A DNA stretch of 7,726 nucleotides from positions 1 to 7,726 of the forward strand of contig JASHRA010000074.1 in the NCBI GenBank assembly GCA_030038765.1, written 5' to 3'. Both the position numbers and the translations under genes were made by a program. The stretch's first letter is position 1; each line of letters opens with the position of its first letter. A model generated the notes under the pieces. It worked only from the letters and a program-made list of their open reading frames with translations, had not been told where the DNA came from and did not search any database. Positions 1 to 6,633 of the stretch are shown in pieces. The DNA is from Candidatus Dormiibacterota bacterium. GTDB taxonomy: Bacteria > Chloroflexota > Dormibacteria > Aeolococcales > Bog-877.

Positions 1-393
1 GAGCAGGGGGCGGCCATCCTCACCGTCGACTTCAACCTCGACCGCGTGGCCCAGATCGAGGGCCTCACCGTGCTCAACCTCAACCAGCTCGCCACCGCCC
101 TGCGGCCGGCCCTGGTGCCGGGTGAGCGCCTGGACGTGGACGTGGTCAAGGAGGGCCGTGAGGCGGACCAGGGGGTCGGCTACCTGGAGGACGGCACCAT
201 GCTGGTGGTGGAGGGAGGTCGCTCCCATCTCGGGGAGCGGATCGGGGTCACGGTCCGGAGCGTGATCCAGACCGCCTCCGGGCGGATGGTCTTCGTCCAG
301 ACCGCGGAGGCCGAGGAGCAGGCCGCCGAGGGCAGGGCGGTGCTCGGCCGGGGCGGGCGACGGGACCGGGCCAGCGGGCGTCGCGAGCGTTGA
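1..393 (+). CDS. PIN/TRAM domain protein, C-terminal fragment (YacL-like)
   Basis: Only the last 130 codons are present. The frame is open from base 1, so the GTG at 46 is probably an internal valine rather than a start. Residues 1-35 are the end of a PIN domain: TVDFNLDRVA (8-17) matches the family's T-x-D-x-N-L-x-x-V-A segment with its late acidic residue, followed by IEGLTVLNLNQLA. Residues about 38-100 form a TRAM domain, a small RNA-binding beta-barrel, with GQGVGYL-like and DGTMLVVEGG stretches and an SVIQTASGRMVF ending. An Arg/Glu/Ala-rich basic tail follows. Full-length relatives are about 350 residues with N-terminal membrane helices, so over 200 residues are missing. The family is predicted to act on or bind RNA; its precise role is poorly known. 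It sits directly upstream of ispD, as in many Gram-positive-type genomes, and overlaps it by 4 nt. Confidence 0.88.
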   Translation, partial: EQGAAILTVDFNLDRVAQIEGLTVLNLNQLATALRPALVPGERLDVDVVKEGREADQGVGYLEDGTMLVVEGGRSHLGERIGVTVRSVIQTASGRMVFVQTAEAEEQAAEGRAVLGRGGRRDRASGRRER

Positions 394-1103
394 GCGGGGG
401 AGCGGGGGAGGACGGCACCACGGCGGTGGTGCCGGCGGCGGGCTCCAGCTCCCGCTTCGGCGGGGCCAAGCTCTGGGCCGACCTCGGCGGCCAGCCGGTG
501 CTGGCGTGGGTGCTGCGGGCCCTGGGCGACCCCGCCAGCGGCGTCGACGAGCTGGTCGTGGTGGCCGTCGCGGAGGACCACCGCCGGGTCCTGGAGCTGG
601 CCACGGCGGCCGCTCCCCGGCTCGGCTGCCGTTGCGTCGAGGGCGGCGTGAGGCGCCAGGAGTCGGTGCGGCGCGGGCTCAGCGCCTGCTCCCGCCAGCT
701 GGTGCTGATCCACGACGGGGCCCGCCCGGGGCTGACCCCGGAGCTGTGCGCCCAGGTGCTGCGGGCGGCCCGCGAGGTGGGCGCGGCCAGCGCCTGCATC
801 CCGGTCTCGGACAGCACCGCCAGGCTCAGCGGGGCGCACCTCACCGAGGTCCTGCCGCGGGCCCAGCTGGCGGCCATCCAGACCCCCCAGGCCTTCCGCA
901 CCGAGCTCCTGCGCCGGGCCCACCAGGAGGCCCTGCGGCTGGGCCGGGACGCGGACGACGACGCCGCCCTGGTGCTGGCCCTGGGGGAGACGGTGGCGGC
1001 GGTCCGCGGCGACCCCCGCAACCTCAAGGTGACGCGGAACGAGGACCTGCTGGCCCTGCGCAGCTGGCTCTCGCCCGGGGCCGGGGGCCGGCAGTGGGCC
1101 TGA
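390..1103 (+). CDS. ispD: 2-C-methyl-D-erythritol 4-phosphate cytidylyltransferase
   Basis: IspD transfers CMP from CTP to MEP, the third step of the MEP isoprenoid pathway, in the cytosol. The 237-residue product has the usual length and a nucleotidyltransferase Rossmann-like fold. Visible motifs are the CTP-binding loop PAAGSSSRFGG (15-25) with Arg22 and Lys27, GGVRRQESVRRGL (85-97), IHDGARP (107-113), IPVSDS (137-142), Arg157 before IQTPQAF (163-169), DDDAAL (189-194) and GDPRNLKVT (207-215) with Lys213. Arg157 and Lys213 align with functional residues of the E. coli enzyme. The chosen start is TTG at 390, which overlaps the preceding stop as TTGA and gives a normal N-terminal lead. No good Shine-Dalgarno precedes it, so translational coupling is likely. 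GTG at 426 or 429 is possible but would begin almost at the CTP loop. It is in a different frame from ispF, so the two are not fused. Confidence 0.95.
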   Translation: MSGGAGEDGTTAVVPAAGSSSRFGGAKLWADLGGQPVLAWVLRALGDPASGVDELVVVAVAEDHRRVLELATAAAPRLGCRCVEGGVRRQESVRRGLSACSRQLVLIHDGARPGLTPELCAQVLRAAREVGAASACIPVSDSTARLSGAHLTEVLPRAQLAAIQTPQAFRTELLRRAHQEALRLGRDADDDAALVLALGETVAAVRGDPRNLKVTRNEDLLALRSWLSPGAGGRQWA

Positions 1104-1600
1104 GGCCGATCCCCGGGCTGGGCCTGGGGGTCGACGTGCACCGCTTCGGCGGCGCCGGGCCGCTCCTCCTGGGCGGCGTCGCGGTGGAGCACCCGACCGG
1201 GCTCCTGGGGCACTCCGACGGCGACGCCCTCTGCCATGCCGTGGCCGACGCCCTGCTCGGCGCCGCCGGCCTCGGCGATCTGGGGCAGCACTTCCCCTCG
1301 GACGACGAGCGCTGGCGCGGCGCCTCGTCGCTGGAGCTGCTGCGGCTGGTGGGGGAGCGGCTGCGCGCGGAGGGCCTGGTGGCGGCCGGGATCGACTCCA
1401 CCGTGGTCGCCGAGGCGCCCCGGCTGGGGCCGTTCCGCGAGCTCATGGCGGCCACCATGGCCGGGGTCCTGGGGCTGGACCCGGCCCGGCTCTCGGTCAA
1501 GGTGAAGTCCAGCGACGGGCTCGGCCTCACCGGCCGCGGTGAGGGGGTGGCGGCCCTGGCCGTGGCCCGGGTGAGCGCCGGCTCCGAGGGGAGCGTCTAG
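1094..1600 (+). CDS. ispF: 2-C-methyl-D-erythritol 2,4-cyclodiphosphate synthase
   Basis: IspF cyclises CDP-ME 2-phosphate to MEcPP with release of CMP, the fifth step of the MEP pathway. The family forms homotrimers with a metal at the subunit interface. The 168-residue product is near the usual 155-165. Metal ligands are Asp14 and His16 in GVDVHRF (12-18) and His48 in HSDGDALCH (40-48). DALLGAAGLGDLGQHFPSDD (52-71) and the C-terminal TGRGEG (146-151) are characteristic. The nucleotide/phosphate loop reads VKVKSSDGLGLTGR (135-148), where E. coli has TTTEKLGF; the Glu is replaced by Asp, a change I recall from high-GC bacteria. The start is GTG 1094, which overlaps the end of ispD by 10 nt and leaves 11 residues before the first ligand. 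The frame stays open far upstream, but that stretch is a GC-driven shadow of ispD, not coding. The residue pattern leaves little doubt about function; the exact start is less certain. Confidence 0.93.
   Translation: MGLRPIPGLGLGVDVHRFGGAGPLLLGGVAVEHPTGLLGHSDGDALCHAVADALLGAAGLGDLGQHFPSDDERWRGASSLELLRLVGERLRAEGLVAAGIDSTVVAEAPRLGPFRELMAATMAGVLGLDPARLSVKVKSSDGLGLTGRGEGVAALAVARVSAGSEGSV
1586..1593 (+). promoter_or_regulatory. Probable ribosome-binding site of cysS
   Basis: The purine run GAGGGGAG lies inside the last codons of ispF, nine bases before the GTG start of cysS, at a normal Shine-Dalgarno distance. It supports GTG 1603 as the start and suggests cysS can initiate on its own within the operon. 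The other gene junctions rely on stop/start overlaps without a comparable motif. The mirror copy lies at 6134-6141 on the minus strand. Confidence 0.6.
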
Positions 1601-1602
1601 CC

Positions 1603-3033
1603 GTGGGCCTGCGCCTCTACAACACCATGAGCCAGACGGTGGAGGAGCTGCGGCCGCTGGAGCCGGGTCGGGTGCGCATGTACACCTGCGGCCCCACCGT
1701 CCACGACCGGGCCCACATCGGCAACTTCCGCACCTACCTGGCGGAGGACCTGCTCCGCCGTCACCTGGAGGCCCGGGGGCTGAAGGTCCACCAGGTGATG
1801 AACATCACCGACGTCGACGACAAGATCATCGCCAAGGCGGCGGCTGCGGGCAAGAGCCTCTCCGACTTCACCGCGCCCTACGTCAGCGCCTTCTTCTCCG
1901 ACCTCCAGCTGCTCTCCATCCAGCCCGCCCAGGAGCTGCCCCGGGCCACCGAGTACCTGGGGCCGATGGTGGCGCTGGTGCAGCGTCTGGTGGACAGCGG
2001 GCACGCCTACCAGAGCGACGGCTCGGTCTACTTCCGGGTCTCCTCCTTCCCCGGCTACGGCAAGCTCACGCACCTGGAGGCGGCCGGTCTGCGGGCCGGG
2101 GCCAGCGGGCGGGTCGACGCCGACGAGTACGAGGTCAAGGAGGCGGTGGGCGACTTCGCGGTCTGGAAGGGGGCCCCGGAGGGCGGGCCGGCGGCCTGGC
2201 CCTCGCCCTTCGGGCGGGGCCGCCCGGGTTGGCACCTCGAGTGCTCGGCCATGGCCATGGAGCTGCTGGGCCCGTCCTTCGACATCCACTGCGGCGGCGT
2301 CGACAACAAGTTCCCCCACCACGAGAACGAGATCGCCCAGTGCGAGAGCGTCACCGGCCTGCCCCTGGCCCAGCTCTGGTTCCACGTCGAGCACCTGCTG
2401 GCCGCCGGGGGCAAGATGGCCAAGTCGCTGGGCAACTTCGTCACCCTGGACCAACTGCTGGAGCGGGGACACAGCCCGCTGGCCATCCGCTACCACCTGC
2501 TCAGCAACACCCACTACCGCCAGAAGCTGCACTTCCGCGAGGAGGACCTGGTGGGGGCCGCCCAGTCCCTGGAGCGGCTGGCCACCTTCTGGCGCCGCTG
2601 CTCCGCTCCCTCGCCGGCGGGGCTCGGCCCGGGCGGCTCCGGCGACCCCCTGGTGGCGGCCGCCCAGCGCGCGCGCGACCGCTTCGAGGCGGCCCTGGAC
2701 GACGACCTCAACCTGCCCAAGGCGGTGGGCTCGCTGCACGAGCTGATGCGCGAGGGCAACCGCTTCCTGGACCAGGGGCGGGCCGGGTCCGGCGGCTGCG
2801 TCGCCGCCATCGCCACCCTGCGCGCCGCCGACAGCCGCCTGGCGGTGGTGGAGCGGGCCGCGGTCGGGGAGGAGCCCGAGCTCTCCCCGGAGGAGCGGGG
2901 ACTGCTCGAGCGCCGCGAGGAGGCCCGCCGCCAGGGCCACTTCTCCAAGGCGGACCGGCTCCGGGACGAGCTGCTGGAGCGCGGCCTCGTGGTCGAGGAC
3001 ACCAAGGAAGGCACGCGCTGGCGCCGACTCTGA
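1603..3033 (+). CDS. cysS: Cysteinyl-tRNA synthetase
   Basis: CysS attaches cysteine to tRNA-Cys, a class I aminoacyl-tRNA synthetase acting as a cytosolic monomer. The 476-residue product is full length. The catalytic Rossmann domain begins with LRLYNTMS. The class I signature appears as HIGN (38-41), a variant common in this family, after YTCGPTV; the second signature is KMAKS (271-275). The substrate-discriminating zinc site is intact: Cys29, Cys214 in WHLECSAMAME, His239 and Glu243 in FPHHENE. NITDVDDKII (67-76) is diagnostic. Helical DALR-type and anticodon-recognition segments follow, ending in HFSKADRLRDELLERGLVVE and TRWRR. A Gly/Pro-rich linker at about 335-350 is probably low-constraint. 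The start is GTG 1603, two bases after the ispF stop. GAGGGGAG at 1586-1593 makes a credible ribosome-binding site, the best in the window. Confidence 0.97.
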   Translation: MGLRLYNTMSQTVEELRPLEPGRVRMYTCGPTVHDRAHIGNFRTYLAEDLLRRHLEARGLKVHQVMNITDVDDKIIAKAAAAGKSLSDFTAPYVSAFFSDLQLLSIQPAQELPRATEYLGPMVALVQRLVDSGHAYQSDGSVYFRVSSFPGYGKLTHLEAAGLRAGASGRVDADEYEVKEAVGDFAVWKGAPEGGPAAWPSPFGRGRPGWHLECSAMAMELLGPSFDIHCGGVDNKFPHHENEIAQCESVTGLPLAQLWFHVEHLLAAGGKMAKSLGNFVTLDQLLERGHSPLAIRYHLLSNTHYRQKLHFREEDLVGAAQSLERLATFWRRCSAPSPAGLGPGGSGDPLVAAAQRARDRFEAALDDDLNLPKAVGSLHELMREGNRFLDQGRAGSGGCVAAIATLRAADSRLAVVERAAVGEEPELSPEERGLLERREEARRQGHFSKADRLRDELLERGLVVEDTKEGTRWRRL

Positions 3034-3800
3034 TGCCGGAGGTCCTCTATGGCCGCAACCCGGTGCTGGAGGCGCTCCGCGCCGGCCGCCGCATCCGCCG
3101 CCTGCTGCTGGCCCCCGGGCTCGCGCCCGACCGCCGCCTGGAGGAGATCCTGGACCGGGCCTCCGGCGCCGGGGTGGCGGCGGAGCCGACGCCGCGCCCC
3201 CGGCTCAGCGACGTGGCCCACACCGAGCACCACCAGGGCGTGGCCGCCTACTTCGACTCCAGGCAGCTGGAGTCGGGAGCGGCGCTCACCTCCCTGGCCC
3301 GGGCGACGAGCCCGGACTGGGCGCCCCTGCTGCTCTGCCTGGACGGGGTCCAGGACCCGCAGAACCTGGGCGCCCTGGGGCGCAGCGCGGAGGCCCTGGG
3401 GGTCACCGGCATGGTGCTGCCCCGGCACCGCGGGGCGCCGCTGTCCGGGGCCGCGGTCAAGGCCAGCGCCGGGGCCATCGAGCACCTCAGGCTGGTGCGG
3501 GTGGTGAACCTCTTCCAGGCCCTCCGGGAGCTCCAGGGACTGGGGCTGCTGGTCCTGGGGCTGGCCGTCGAGGGCGCCCAGGCGCTGGGGGACGTCGACC
3601 TGAGCGGACCCCTGGCGGTGGTGGTGGGGGCCGAGGGGAGGGGTCTCCGGCCGCTGGTGCGGCGCGGCTGTGACCTCCTGGTCCGCATCCCCATGGGCGG
3701 CCGGGTGCAGTCGCTCAACGCCGCCGCAGCCGGCTCGGTGCTCCTCTACGAGGTGGCGAGGCAGCGCGGCTTCCACTTCCCCCTCCGGCCCTCCGGCTGA
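3033..3800 (+). CDS. rlmB: 23S rRNA 2'-O-ribose methyltransferase, SpoU/TrmH family (RlmB-like)
   Basis: SpoU-type SAM-dependent methyltransferase of 255 residues, slightly above the usual 245-250. E. coli RlmB methylates the ribose of G2251 in the 23S rRNA peptidyl-transferase loop. Residues 1-75 form the L30e-like RNA-binding domain, starting with YGRNPVLEAL (6-15) and ending with HHQGVAA (66-72). The trefoil-knot catalytic domain follows: motif 1 LDGVQDPQNLGALGRSAEA (103-121) with Asn111 and Arg117; motif 2 VVVGAEGRGL (197-206) with Glu202, then IPMGG (219-223); motif 3 QSLNAAAAGSVLLYE (226-240) with Ser227 and Asn229. All expected catalytic and SAM-binding positions are present. The ATG at 3033 overlaps the cysS stop as TGATG, so translation is probably coupled. 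Its place after cysS is the classic position of rlmB/yacO. Nucleotide specificity is inferred from family and context, so another SpoU rRNA or tRNA target is possible. Confidence 0.92.
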   Translation: MPEVLYGRNPVLEALRAGRRIRRLLLAPGLAPDRRLEEILDRASGAGVAAEPTPRPRLSDVAHTEHHQGVAAYFDSRQLESGAALTSLARATSPDWAPLLLCLDGVQDPQNLGALGRSAEALGVTGMVLPRHRGAPLSGAAVKASAGAIEHLRLVRVVNLFQALRELQGLGLLVLGLAVEGAQALGDVDLSGPLAVVVGAEGRGLRPLVRRGCDLLVRIPMGGRVQSLNAAAAGSVLLYEVARQRGFHFPLRPSG

Positions 3801-3926
3801 GCCGGGGGGCGGGGGCTCCCGCGCCGGCCCGCGGCCCCGATCAGGCTCCGGGCGAGGCCCCGGCCGGGGCCTCGCCCGGAGCCTGATCGGGGCCGCGGGC
3901 CGGCGCGGGAGCCCCCGCCCCCCGGC
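3801..3926. other. Gene-free hinge between the two rlmB copies, centred on the palindrome axis
   Basis: These 126 bases are 63 unique bases plus their reverse complement. No gene, tRNA or promoter is recognisable. The axis is at CCCCGG|CCGGGG (3858-3869), within a very GC-rich stem with no loop. Formally it resembles a giant terminator hairpin, but there is no T-run and perfect pairing continues through the flanking genes, so I do not call a terminator. Since mirror imaging makes any centre self-complementary, the sequence does not show whether a smaller natural hairpin or microhomology originally lay here. Confidence 0.75.
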
Positions 3927-4694
3927 TCAGCCGGAGGGCCGGAGGGGGAAGTGGAAGCCGCGCTGCCTCGCCACCTCGTAGAGGAGCACCGAGCCGGCTG
4001 CGGCGGCGTTGAGCGACTGCACCCGGCCGCCCATGGGGATGCGGACCAGGAGGTCACAGCCGCGCCGCACCAGCGGCCGGAGACCCCTCCCCTCGGCCCC
4101 CACCACCACCGCCAGGGGTCCGCTCAGGTCGACGTCCCCCAGCGCCTGGGCGCCCTCGACGGCCAGCCCCAGGACCAGCAGCCCCAGTCCCTGGAGCTCC
4201 CGGAGGGCCTGGAAGAGGTTCACCACCCGCACCAGCCTGAGGTGCTCGATGGCCCCGGCGCTGGCCTTGACCGCGGCCCCGGACAGCGGCGCCCCGCGGT
4301 GCCGGGGCAGCACCATGCCGGTGACCCCCAGGGCCTCCGCGCTGCGCCCCAGGGCGCCCAGGTTCTGCGGGTCCTGGACCCCGTCCAGGCAGAGCAGCAG
4401 GGGCGCCCAGTCCGGGCTCGTCGCCCGGGCCAGGGAGGTGAGCGCCGCTCCCGACTCCAGCTGCCTGGAGTCGAAGTAGGCGGCCACGCCCTGGTGGTGC
4501 TCGGTGTGGGCCACGTCGCTGAGCCGGGGGCGCGGCGTCGGCTCCGCCGCCACCCCGGCGCCGGAGGCCCGGTCCAGGATCTCCTCCAGGCGGCGGTCGG
4601 GCGCGAGCCCGGGGGCCAGCAGCAGGCGGCGGATGCGGCGGCCGGCGCGGAGCGCCTCCAGCACCGGGTTGCGGCCATAGAGGACCTCCGGCAT
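3927..4694 (-). CDS. rlmB: Mirror copy of rlmB (23S rRNA 2'-O-methyltransferase)
   Basis: Exact reverse-complement copy of the rlmB gene at 3033-3800, encoding an identical 255-residue protein with the same SpoU motifs. It faces the first copy tail to tail across the hinge, with 126 bases between the two stops. It probably does not exist as a second genomic gene: no synonymous difference separates the copies, as would be expected of any but a very recent duplication. Confidence 0.7.
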   Translation of the reverse strand: MPEVLYGRNPVLEALRAGRRIRRLLLAPGLAPDRRLEEILDRASGAGVAAEPTPRPRLSDVAHTEHHQGVAAYFDSRQLESGAALTSLARATSPDWAPLLLCLDGVQDPQNLGALGRSAEALGVTGMVLPRHRGAPLSGAAVKASAGAIEHLRLVRVVNLFQALRELQGLGLLVLGLAVEGAQALGDVDLSGPLAVVVGAEGRGLRPLVRRGCDLLVRIPMGGRVQSLNAAAAGSVLLYEVARQRGFHFPLRPSG

Positions 4695-6124
4695 CAGAGT
4701 CGGCGCCAGCGCGTGCCTTCCTTGGTGTCCTCGACCACGAGGCCGCGCTCCAGCAGCTCGTCCCGGAGCCGGTCCGCCTTGGAGAAGTGGCCCTGGCGGC
4801 GGGCCTCCTCGCGGCGCTCGAGCAGTCCCCGCTCCTCCGGGGAGAGCTCGGGCTCCTCCCCGACCGCGGCCCGCTCCACCACCGCCAGGCGGCTGTCGGC
4901 GGCGCGCAGGGTGGCGATGGCGGCGACGCAGCCGCCGGACCCGGCCCGCCCCTGGTCCAGGAAGCGGTTGCCCTCGCGCATCAGCTCGTGCAGCGAGCCC
5001 ACCGCCTTGGGCAGGTTGAGGTCGTCGTCCAGGGCCGCCTCGAAGCGGTCGCGCGCGCGCTGGGCGGCCGCCACCAGGGGGTCGCCGGAGCCGCCCGGGC
5101 CGAGCCCCGCCGGCGAGGGAGCGGAGCAGCGGCGCCAGAAGGTGGCCAGCCGCTCCAGGGACTGGGCGGCCCCCACCAGGTCCTCCTCGCGGAAGTGCAG
5201 CTTCTGGCGGTAGTGGGTGTTGCTGAGCAGGTGGTAGCGGATGGCCAGCGGGCTGTGTCCCCGCTCCAGCAGTTGGTCCAGGGTGACGAAGTTGCCCAGC
5301 GACTTGGCCATCTTGCCCCCGGCGGCCAGCAGGTGCTCGACGTGGAACCAGAGCTGGGCCAGGGGCAGGCCGGTGACGCTCTCGCACTGGGCGATCTCGT
5401 TCTCGTGGTGGGGGAACTTGTTGTCGACGCCGCCGCAGTGGATGTCGAAGGACGGGCCCAGCAGCTCCATGGCCATGGCCGAGCACTCGAGGTGCCAACC
5501 CGGGCGGCCCCGCCCGAAGGGCGAGGGCCAGGCCGCCGGCCCGCCCTCCGGGGCCCCCTTCCAGACCGCGAAGTCGCCCACCGCCTCCTTGACCTCGTAC
5601 TCGTCGGCGTCGACCCGCCCGCTGGCCCCGGCCCGCAGACCGGCCGCCTCCAGGTGCGTGAGCTTGCCGTAGCCGGGGAAGGAGGAGACCCGGAAGTAGA
5701 CCGAGCCGTCGCTCTGGTAGGCGTGCCCGCTGTCCACCAGACGCTGCACCAGCGCCACCATCGGCCCCAGGTACTCGGTGGCCCGGGGCAGCTCCTGGGC
5801 GGGCTGGATGGAGAGCAGCTGGAGGTCGGAGAAGAAGGCGCTGACGTAGGGCGCGGTGAAGTCGGAGAGGCTCTTGCCCGCAGCCGCCGCCTTGGCGATG
5901 ATCTTGTCGTCGACGTCGGTGATGTTCATCACCTGGTGGACCTTCAGCCCCCGGGCCTCCAGGTGACGGCGGAGCAGGTCCTCCGCCAGGTAGGTGCGGA
6001 AGTTGCCGATGTGGGCCCGGTCGTGGACGGTGGGGCCGCAGGTGTACATGCGCACCCGACCCGGCTCCAGCGGCCGCAGCTCCTCCACCGTCTGGCTCAT
6101 GGTGTTGTAGAGGCGCAGGCCCAC
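4694..6124 (-). CDS. cysS: Mirror copy of cysS (cysteinyl-tRNA synthetase)
   Basis: Exact reverse-complement copy of cysS at 1603-3033, with an identical 476-residue product, GTG start, HIGN and KMAKS signatures and zinc ligands. It keeps the same 1-nt overlap with its rlmB copy. A second identical cysS would be unusual because this is normally a single-copy gene, which favours an artefactual duplicate. Confidence 0.7.
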   Translation of the reverse strand: MGLRLYNTMSQTVEELRPLEPGRVRMYTCGPTVHDRAHIGNFRTYLAEDLLRRHLEARGLKVHQVMNITDVDDKIIAKAAAAGKSLSDFTAPYVSAFFSDLQLLSIQPAQELPRATEYLGPMVALVQRLVDSGHAYQSDGSVYFRVSSFPGYGKLTHLEAAGLRAGASGRVDADEYEVKEAVGDFAVWKGAPEGGPAAWPSPFGRGRPGWHLECSAMAMELLGPSFDIHCGGVDNKFPHHENEIAQCESVTGLPLAQLWFHVEHLLAAGGKMAKSLGNFVTLDQLLERGHSPLAIRYHLLSNTHYRQKLHFREEDLVGAAQSLERLATFWRRCSAPSPAGLGPGGSGDPLVAAAQRARDRFEAALDDDLNLPKAVGSLHELMREGNRFLDQGRAGSGGCVAAIATLRAADSRLAVVERAAVGEEPELSPEERGLLERREEARRQGHFSKADRLRDELLERGLVVEDTKEGTRWRRL

Positions 6125-6126
6125 GG

Positions 6127-6633
6127 CTAGACGCTCCCCTCGGAGCCGGCGCTCACCCGGGCCACGGCCAGGGCCGCCACCCCCTCACCGCGGCCGGTGA
6201 GGCCGAGCCCGTCGCTGGACTTCACCTTGACCGAGAGCCGGGCCGGGTCCAGCCCCAGGACCCCGGCCATGGTGGCCGCCATGAGCTCGCGGAACGGCCC
6301 CAGCCGGGGCGCCTCGGCGACCACGGTGGAGTCGATCCCGGCCGCCACCAGGCCCTCCGCGCGCAGCCGCTCCCCCACCAGCCGCAGCAGCTCCAGCGAC
6401 GAGGCGCCGCGCCAGCGCTCGTCGTCCGAGGGGAAGTGCTGCCCCAGATCGCCGAGGCCGGCGGCGCCGAGCAGGGCGTCGGCCACGGCATGGCAGAGGG
6501 CGTCGCCGTCGGAGTGCCCCAGGAGCCCGGTCGGGTGCTCCACCGCGACGCCGCCCAGGAGGAGCGGCCCGGCGCCGCCGAAGCGGTGCACGTCGACCCC
6601 CAGGCCCAGCCCGGGGATCGGCCTCAGGCCCAC
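6127..6633 (-). CDS. ispF: Mirror copy of ispF (MEcPP synthase)
   Basis: Exact reverse-complement copy of ispF at 1094-1600, with an identical 168-residue product beginning at the mirrored GTG. It retains the metal ligands and the 10-nt overlap with ispD. It adds no information beyond the left-arm copy and is probably the same genomic gene read from the other strand. Confidence 0.7.
   Translation of the reverse strand: MGLRPIPGLGLGVDVHRFGGAGPLLLGGVAVEHPTGLLGHSDGDALCHAVADALLGAAGLGDLGQHFPSDDERWRGASSLELLRLVGERLRAEGLVAAGIDSTVVAEAPRLGPFRELMAATMAGVLGLDPARLSVKVKSSDGLGLTGRGEGVAALAVARVSAGSEGSV

Larger units (their letters stand above)
1..3863 (+). repeat. Left arm of a perfect, spacerless inverted repeat spanning the window
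   Basis: Bases 1-3863 are the reverse complement of 3864-7726. The first bases, gagcagggggcggccat, match the reverse complement of the last bases. Stretches checked by eye on both sides of the axis agree base for base. Every gene boundary on one strand has a partner on the other whose coordinates sum to 7727, and the encoded proteins are identical. I found no mismatch and no spacer. This arm holds all the unique information in the window: PIN/TRAM fragment, ispD, ispF, cysS, rlmB and a 63-base tail. Most likely a fold-back artefact rather than genomic structure; see findings. Confidence 0.98.

Noticed and set aside
506..1600. A long open frame that could be read as a 364-residue ispF with a large N-terminal extension or an ispD-ispF fusion.
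   Set aside because: Residues before the GTG at 1094 are a Gly/Arg/Pro-rich shadow of ispD, which is coded in another frame with all its motifs. True IspDF fusions share one frame.
1714..1725. HIGN in place of HIGH in the class I signature of cysS as a possible inactivating change.
   Set aside because: HIGN is a widespread variant among bacterial cysteinyl-tRNA synthetases, and the KMAKS motif and all four zinc ligands are intact.
1597..2940. A 447-codon open frame antisense to cysS, with similar long antisense frames over ispD, ispF and rlmB.
   Set aside because: High GC removes stop codons from the antisense frames. The products are low-complexity, lack recognisable motifs, and the sense strand carries complete conserved enzymes.
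3801..3926. Intrinsic terminator or bidirectional terminator between the convergent rlmB copies.
   Set aside because: There is no T-run next to a bounded stem, and the pairing extends over the full 3.9-kb arms, so the hairpin is a by-product of the palindrome.
3670..4057. Two overlapping 103-codon open frames, one per strand, crossing the palindrome axis and encoding identical proteins.
   Set aside because: They are out-of-frame shadows of rlmB that read through the hinge into its mirror. They exist only because of the fold-back, and their composition (Ser, Arg, Gly, Pro, Ala) is typical of GC-rich noncoding frames.
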